From assembly GCF_003129905.1 (NCBI RefSeq), contig NZ_QFFM01000003.1, positions 114,393-178,392 on the forward strand: DNA of 64,000 bases, written 5' to 3'. The translations under genes and the position numbers were made by a program. Of the stretch, positions 59,303-64,000 are shown in pieces; the stretch's first letter is position 1; each line of letters opens with the position of its first letter. A model generated the notes under the pieces. The model saw only the letters and a list, made by a program, of their open reading frames with translations, made no database searches and was not told the DNA's origin. The DNA is from Bifidobacterium callitrichidarum. Lineage in GTDB: Bacteria; Actinomycetota; Actinomycetes; Actinomycetales; Bifidobacteriaceae.

Positions 59303-60597
59303 ATGATTCTGAAGAATATCGTGCGGGGGGGGGGCTTGCTTTAGCTCTTTCCGCGTTGCTGACTGCATGCCTTCCCGGAACGCCCACTATCGCCGATTCA
59401 GGCGGTTCGGATATTAGCCATGCCTACGCTTATAGCGGCGTCAGCGTCAGCGGCGGTATCAACACCATGTGGATCTATGACTCGAAAGGCCCCTATCAGA
59501 TACCCGATATCAATCAGGGTTTCCAAGCTCAAAGTTTGGTTGCCCCGGAACAGCAGGCTGGACACCCGGGAGGCCAAGGTCAAATCAGCGCTCCATACCT
59601 TATCGACGGTAACGGAAACATATGGGCGTATGCCACTGGAAGCAATACGGCATTCACCAATACTACAAATGTGGAGTCGTTCACCCCATTGGGAGGCGGA
59701 GCATCCGCTACCGGGAAGAACCCCAAATACATCCAACTCGCAACATATCTCAAGGTCCCGCTGGGCTTAAAAGCCGATGGAAGCGTCTGGCGAATCAGCA
59801 ACACCAGCGAAACAAAATTGAACGGCTCATACTCCTATCAGGAGATTATCCCGGCGATAGACGGCCTCTACGGTTTGGACTCCAATGGCGATATCCGCTT
59901 AATCTACAACGGGCTTGGCGGTTCACTCGGCTTGAATACGGCTGTTGTGTCCGGGCATAAGTTCACGAATTTCGCGAGAATCGACGTCTCCAACAATGAC
60001 GCTGCAAACGAAACCGTAACATGGGCAGCCATCGCGGATGACGGCGTATATACCTGGGGTGACCCGCACTCAGCGAGTTTGCTGGGTGATGGCAGTACCG
60101 CGAAACGTACCCAACCAAAGCTTGTACTCTCCGGCTCCTTCAAACAAGTTGTTCTCTCCATTGACGGTGGCGCGGCTTTGGATTCCAACGGAGAAGTATA
60201 TTCCTGGGGTTCTTCGAATTCAGGTGGTGCAACCCCGGTCAAGGTCAATATCAGCACAAAAGTTGTGAAGCTCAATGCTCTTGCCGTATCCAAAAAAGGA
60301 ACAAATGGTGGGTTGGAACGGTTGGCTGCAGTCGATGATCAGGGTCACGCTTACCGTTGGGGGTACACGTACAAGTACAGCAATCCCCGCAAAATGGATA
60401 CGGACCTGTTCGTCACCGATATCAATCTGAACCGGCAGTGGATCATCGCATCCGACAGGACTAGTCAGTCAGCTAATGTGATTGCCCAGATGCCGACTAC
60501 GGGAGCCCCTATTGGTGTTTCTCCGATTGGATTGTATGCTCTTGGCCTTGGCCTGATCGGAGTCTCGATTCTTCTGATACGACGCCGAGCGATCTGA
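59303..60597 (+). CDS. Phase-variable surface protein D with RCC1-like repeats (G10, OFF), ~431 aa when ON
   Basis: ATG 59303 follows TTAAGGAGTG. At ten G the frame gives MILKNIVRGGGLL and stops. At 8 or 11 G a signal LALALSALLTACLPGTPTIAD follows. The body has RCC1/BLIP-II-type blades (WAAIADDGVYTWGD...LLGDGSTAKRTQPKLV, GGAALDSNGEVYSWGS, LAAVDDQGHAYRWGY), which form a beta-propeller used for binding. Sorting signal: MPTTGAPIGVS, membrane helix, RRRAI. LTAC could also be a lipobox. Confidence 0.85.
59325..59334 (+). repeat. Slippable G10 tract of gene D
   Basis: Ten G; OFF. Confidence 0.9.
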
Positions 60598-60613
60598 CTA
60601 AAAGATGTGCCCT

Positions 60614-60648
60614 GGGGTGGTTAGACAGAAGCAGACTTTGACCACCCC
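60614..60648 (+). terminator. GGGGTGGT hairpin after D
   Basis: GGGGTGGT pairs with ACCACCCC. The D-E gap (60598-60868) has a second hairpin and no gene; the 120 bp between them shows no clear promoter. Confidence 0.6.
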
Positions 60649-60773
60649 GATCTTAACCATGAGGAATATGGGTGTGAGGCTATAGGGGTACTTTTCGATA
60701 AAAGAAGTATGGAATCACCAATCGGGCTGCTAATTAATCCGACAACGGCGCTGAAGATGGTCCGAACTGACAT

Positions 60774-60812
60774 AATGAGGTTGTCTTGAGAGATTTCGAG
60801 GCAACCTCATTT
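60774..60812 (+). terminator. AATGAGGTTG hairpin before E
   Basis: AATGAGGTTG pairs with CAACCTCATT, followed by TCGTTGTCG; same type as before B and C. Confidence 0.65.
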
Positions 60813-60868
60813 CGTTGTCGTTGCAACGTAATCGAAGCCACATGTTTCCTTGCAAGGAGTCATTAATT

Positions 60869-61442
60869 ATGAAAACATTGTTGCGGGGGGGGGCTTAGCT
60901 TCATACTGCTTGCCGCCGTCCTCTCCTCATTATTGCTACTACCCCAGCCGGTAAACGCCGAAACCAGTCAGTATACGGGGATAACCGTCGGATGCGGAGG
61001 TCAATCCTTTTCCAAAATCAATAATGACGGTCTTCCTGCGTTTGATATAAAACCCAATTGCGTTATTTTAGTCAGGAAATCGGATGGGACATCAATCCGA
61101 GGAAACTATTTGTACACAAAAACCAACGGGCAATACCAGGCATCATTGACCGACAGTATTAAAGACATCGTGCAAGTCGATGACGGTTATGATCAGACAG
61201 TCGCCTGTTATCCGACGGACATTATGGGAAGTGGGAACAACTACGGCACAAGTACTTCCGTCGTTAGATCGGAATGCATGGTGTTCGGCCTAAAGGATAA
61301 GCCTGTCTCTTCATCAACCACAGTTGTGCAACAGATGCCGACTACGGGCGCGCCGGAGGGGTTGTCGACCATTGGTTTGGTCGCCATCATCATCGGCCTG
61401 CTGGGTGTCACAGCGATGAGGGCCCATAGACGCCGAGTCTGA
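60869..61442 (+). CDS. Phase-variable sortase-anchored surface protein E (G9, OFF), ~190 aa when ON
   Basis: ATG 60869 follows TTGCAAGGAGTC. At nine G it reads MKTLLRGGA and stops. At 8 or 11 G the signal LSFILLAAVLSSLLLLPQPVNA follows. The small mature domain has four Cys and the block MVFGLKDKPVSSS also seen in A, B and F. Sorting signal: MPTTGAPEGLS, membrane helix, RAHRRRV. Confidence 0.85.
60885..60893 (+). repeat. Slippable G9 tract of gene E
   Basis: Nine G; OFF. Confidence 0.88.
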
Positions 61443-61463
61443 TTACCGGTTATATGACCTTGA

Positions 61464-61504
61464 GAATGGGCTTGCTTTGGGGTTGTCCTGGAGCAAACCC
61501 ATTC
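61464..61504 (+). terminator. GAATGGGCTTGCT hairpin before F
   Basis: GAATGGG-TTGCT pairs with AGCAA-CCCATTC (one bulge per arm). Confidence 0.65.
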
Positions 61505-61556
61505 CTTTGCTGTTGCAAGGGTTTATGGGTGTTTTTCTCTCTTGCAAGGAGCTTTC

Positions 61557-62482
61557 ATGCGTTTAACCAAAACCATTGCGGGGGGGGGGCTCGGGTTCTT
61601 ATCCTCCTCATGTCGCTAATATGTAGCACAAGCTTCATTTCCCTGACACCACAGCGCACGCAAGCAATAGAATCCAAGCCGGTTTCAATCTCCATGGGAG
61701 CCAAAAACACTATCACCATAGGATACGAAAATGGAAGTGTGCGAATACACGGAATCAACGTCTCGGATGGAACAAAAATAGACGGTGTGGATGTAACGCT
61801 CCCAGATGGGAGATTCATGCCATTCCCGGGAGAACCAGGCGTCCTGATAGGCGAAAGCACCGGCATGGCGGATGGCCCTTCGATAAGAGCTTCCGTACTT
61901 TCTGATCAAGGATGGATGCCTCAAACCATGTATTGGCTCAACTTCAACAACTCAACCATCACAGCAGTGACAGTAGCCCTTAAAGAAAAACCGGCAAATG
62001 CTCCAACCTCGACAGCGCTGTCTAAAGTAGATTCCCAAACCCCGGGCACCAATGTCGGACTGGAGGCGTTCACCGTCGCACACGCCAACGGTATTGTGAC
62101 GACCCATTTGGCGCGAACATATTCTAATTATGGCAGCAGCCTAGGGCTACCAGAAGGGCTCTTTCTCTCTATTGACAATCAAAAACCACGTGAGGTAGCA
62201 ATAGGAGAGCTTTCGCAACTCAGCACCGAGCCAGATGTTGTAATAGGCACTTCAGGATCGGAACCGACAACAGGTGGCGGTTATACGACGGGATATAATC
62301 CTCAAACAATTCAGAATGTGACTGTCGCATTGAAATCCAAACCCAGCCCGCAAACTCCGGTAAACATTGTCCAAATGCCAACCACGGGTGCGCCTGCGGG
62401 CTTGTCTTCCATTGGTTTGTTGGCTGTTTGTTCTGGCTTGGCGGGATTGATTGTCATGTCGATGAGACGTCGCCGCAGCTGA
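61557..62482 (+). CDS. Phase-variable sortase-anchored surface protein F (G10, OFF), ~308 aa when ON
   Basis: ATG 61557 follows CTTGCAAGGAGC. At ten G it reads MRLTKTIAGGGLGFLSSS and stops soon after. At 8 or 11 G the signal ARVLILLMSLICSTSFISL...TQAIE follows. The mature protein holds two copies of the ~110-residue array domain (each ending VTVALKEKPANA or VTVALKSKPSPQ), where A, B and E have one. Sorting signal: MPTTGAPAGLS, helix, RRRRS. Confidence 0.85.
61580..61589 (+). repeat. Slippable G10 tract of gene F
   Basis: Ten G; OFF. Confidence 0.9.
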
Positions 62483-62502
62483 CGTTCTCCGGTCATCCTT
62501 GA

Positions 62503-62544
62503 GAATGGGCTTGTTCTGGTTTGTATGCCAGGTCAAGCCCATTC
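62503..62544 (+). terminator. GAATGGGCTTG hairpin before G
   Basis: GAATGGGCTTG pairs perfectly with CAAGCCCATTC, followed by CCTGTTTTG. Confidence 0.7.
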
Positions 62545-62593
62545 CCTGTTTTGCAAGGGGTTTGGGTTTGTGTTTACCTTGCAAGGAGTTTTT

Positions 62594-63798
62594 ATGAAGT
62601 CAACCAAAACTGTTGCGGGGGGGGGGCTCGTCTTCTAGCCCTGCTGTTGGGTGGTATTACCATGCTGGCAATCGGATTGACCGTCCCAACCAGCGTGCAG
62701 GCCGCATCCGACTATTCTATCCCTGAATGCCCGACCGAATGGGTCAAACAAACCTATTCAGCCAATGATGACAACGCATGGGAAAAAGACGTAGCCGCTT
62801 TTAATGCCAGACTGGCAAGCGGAGCCATCCCTGGTCCCACATCCATCACGGAAAGCATGAGCGTCACAGAGAAATGCGGCGATCAGGGTCTACGAATAAC
62901 CTATTCAAACGGTGACAAATGGACGATCTACAAAATCGATGACGGACTGCGAATCTGGGGCGAAAACCTCAAAGGCACCTACTCGACAACCAACATCGCC
63001 GGTGTTCGACAAATCAACGGCAGTCAACGCGGTGGCCTCTACTATGTGAACGGCACCTTCGCCTACACCAACTACTATTATCTGTCCATCATCACGGGGG
63101 CGACCATCAAAACCGCAGGAACAGGTGCCAGCGGTCCAATGAGTTTAAACGCGACCGCATCCACCGCCGTCTATCAGGTGACGGACAGCAACGACCAGTC
63201 GAAGGTCATGCCCGTATTGGATGCGAACGATGGCATGTTCCAGAACACCTACGGGATCACAACGCCGGTCATCGCCGAAAACGGGTTGGCGGACTGGACC
63301 GCCAGCCACACACCAACACGTCCTGGCTACACGTTCAAGCAATGGTCCACTGATCAAGCCGGCCAGCATCCCATTGATGCGAAAGCCAATGTCAATCATG
63401 CGGAGTATTTGTACGCGCAATGGGAGAAGACTGCGGGAGATCCACAGAAGGTTGACTTGGACTGCTCCACCGGTGGACGCTGCGAACTGACGGTCAACTA
63501 TGCGAACTCGACTGCATTGACTCGTGAATTCCAACCCGGGTCGGCTGAACTGTCATGGGCTGGCGCGCCAATCACTGGAGTCCGATTGGATGCCAACGGG
63601 TATGCCGCCGACGGCGCGTGCTCGGACGTCCGCTGTTGGTATGTGAGTTTGGAGAAGGCCCCGCAGAATTCAACTTCATACCAGGCTCAGATGCCGACTA
63701 CTGGTGCGCCTGAAGGTTTATCTCAGATTGGCATGATTGCTATTGCGCTTGGTTTGATGGGCTTGTCGGTGTTGGCTGTCAAGCGTAATCGCGTCTAA
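62594..63798 (+). CDS. Phase-variable sortase-anchored surface protein G (G10, OFF), ~401 aa when ON
   Basis: ATG 62594 follows CTTGCAAGGAG. At ten G it reads MKSTKTVAGGGLVF and stops. At 8 or 11 G the signal ARLLALLLGGITMLAIGLTVPTSVQA follows. The body has a ~200-residue N-terminal domain, then an InlB/Flg_new-type repeat (SHTPTRPGYTFKQWSTDQAGQHPI...EYLYAQW) and a second array-type domain (CELTVNYANSTALTREF...WYVSLEKAPQN). Sorting signal: MPTTGAPEGLS, helix, VKRNRV. Confidence 0.85.
62617..62626 (+). repeat. Slippable G10 tract of gene G
   Basis: Ten G; OFF. Confidence 0.9.
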
Positions 63799-63820
63799 TC
63801 GATGCTCTTGGAATAGGCAG

Positions 63821-63859
63821 AATGGGCTTGCTTTGGAATCAAACCAGAGTAAGCCCATT
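63821..63859 (+). terminator. AATGGGCTT hairpin before H
   Basis: AATGGGCTT pairs with AAGCCCATT, followed by TCCTTTGCC. Confidence 0.65.
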
Positions 63860-63912
63860 TCCTTTGCCTTAACAGGTTTTAGGGCTTGTTCAACACCTTG
63901 CAAGGAGATTGA

Positions 63913-64000
63913 ATGTTCACAAAGCAACAGTTGCGGGGGGGGGGGCTTAGATTTGAACCCCTGTGCCTTTCCGGAATTGGCCTGATGATCCCGTTCCCAA
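63913..64000 (+). CDS. Phase-variable surface protein H (G11, ON), partial at window end
   Basis: ATG 63913 follows CCTTGCAAGGAG. With eleven G the frame passes straight through (MFTKQQLRGGGG) into LRFEPLCLSGIGLMIPFP, hydrophobic and signal-like, and stays open to the window edge. The other two frames hit stops soon after the tract. It is the only one of nine that is in frame here. Its C-terminus is outside the window. Confidence 0.7.
   Translation, partial: MFTKQQLRGGGLRFEPLCLSGIGLMIPFP
63935..63945 (+). repeat. G11 tract of gene H (ON length)
   Basis: Eleven G; 11 is 2 modulo 3, so the start and the downstream frame agree. Confidence 0.85.

Noticed and set aside
61454..62520. In-frame upstream starts for proteins F and G (near 61454 and 62521)
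   Set aside because: They begin inside the inter-gene hairpins without ribosome sites and would add an unlikely Cys/Leu-rich leader before the signal peptide.
1..64000. tRNA or rRNA genes
   Set aside because: No cloverleaf with a standard T-arm or conserved rRNA stretch was noticed. The GGTTCATTC near 15050 is part of the RNA element at 15035-15178, not a tRNA.

Overview
The window reads as part of a large conjugative plasmid (or integrative element) of a Bifidobacterium-like actinobacterium. The pointers are: moderately high G+C genes with GTG and TTG starts; XPTTG-type sortase signals followed by short RRR tails; G-tract-controlled surface genes, a switch already known from bifidobacterial sortase pili; IS200/IS605 and IS607 elements; a RepA-like initiator; and a conjugation module. 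The species assignment is inference. No rRNA or tRNA gene was seen.

Layout. 0.9-12.4 kb, minus strand: conjugation block with a TrbL/VirB6-like polytopic protein, a PrgI-like protein, a two-TM pilin-like subunit, a P-loop ATPase, a replication-relaxation-like winged-helix/nuclease protein and a ParA/MinD-type ATPase. The cistrons overlap or are separated by long RNA stems. 12.6-16.7 kb: acidic and Zn-ribbon proteins, a RepA-like initiator, and a structured-RNA candidate at 15035-15178 that ends in its own terminator. 17.0-21.2 kb: twelve small genes joined almost entirely by 1-4 nt overlaps, including a dNMP kinase and a PD-(D/E)XK-like protein. 22-27 kb: plasmid accessory genes and an AbiE-like nucleotidyltransferase/regulator pair with a tandem regulator paralog. 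27-36.6 kb: lemA and lipoprotein relics, an IS607-type element, an IS605-type element, one G-tract surface gene and a truncated dprA. 36.8-44.2 kb: small accessory proteins, a CoiA-like nuclease and a three-member paralog family. 44.3-48 kb: an AAA/TOPRIM-like pair (candidate defence) and a second AbiE-like pair. 48-55.5 kb: a membrane protein, a Suv3-like RNA helicase, a nuclease-like protein, a HAD protein and a DUF3841-like protein.

The most striking system is at 55.6-64 kb, with one more copy at 30.4-31.6 kb. Nine sortase-anchored surface protein genes each carry a G9-G11 tract a few codons after the start. In all nine, the start codon and the body of the protein are in frame only when the tract length is 2 modulo 3 (8 or 11). 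Eight are OFF in this sequence and one (63913) is ON. Each has a CTTGCAAG-like palindrome or close variant on its Shine-Dalgarno and a hairpin upstream. A DsbA-like oxidase gene without a G tract sits inside the array.

The second system is an element-wide promoter family: eleven copies of a TATACT -10 box followed by TGTCCACAC, ten of them with a GTGTCG-like hexamer exactly 15 bp upstream. They precede most stand-alone accessory genes and look like one regulon. Two further genes share a different, folded leader. All functional calls come from reading the translated sequence; no searches were run.
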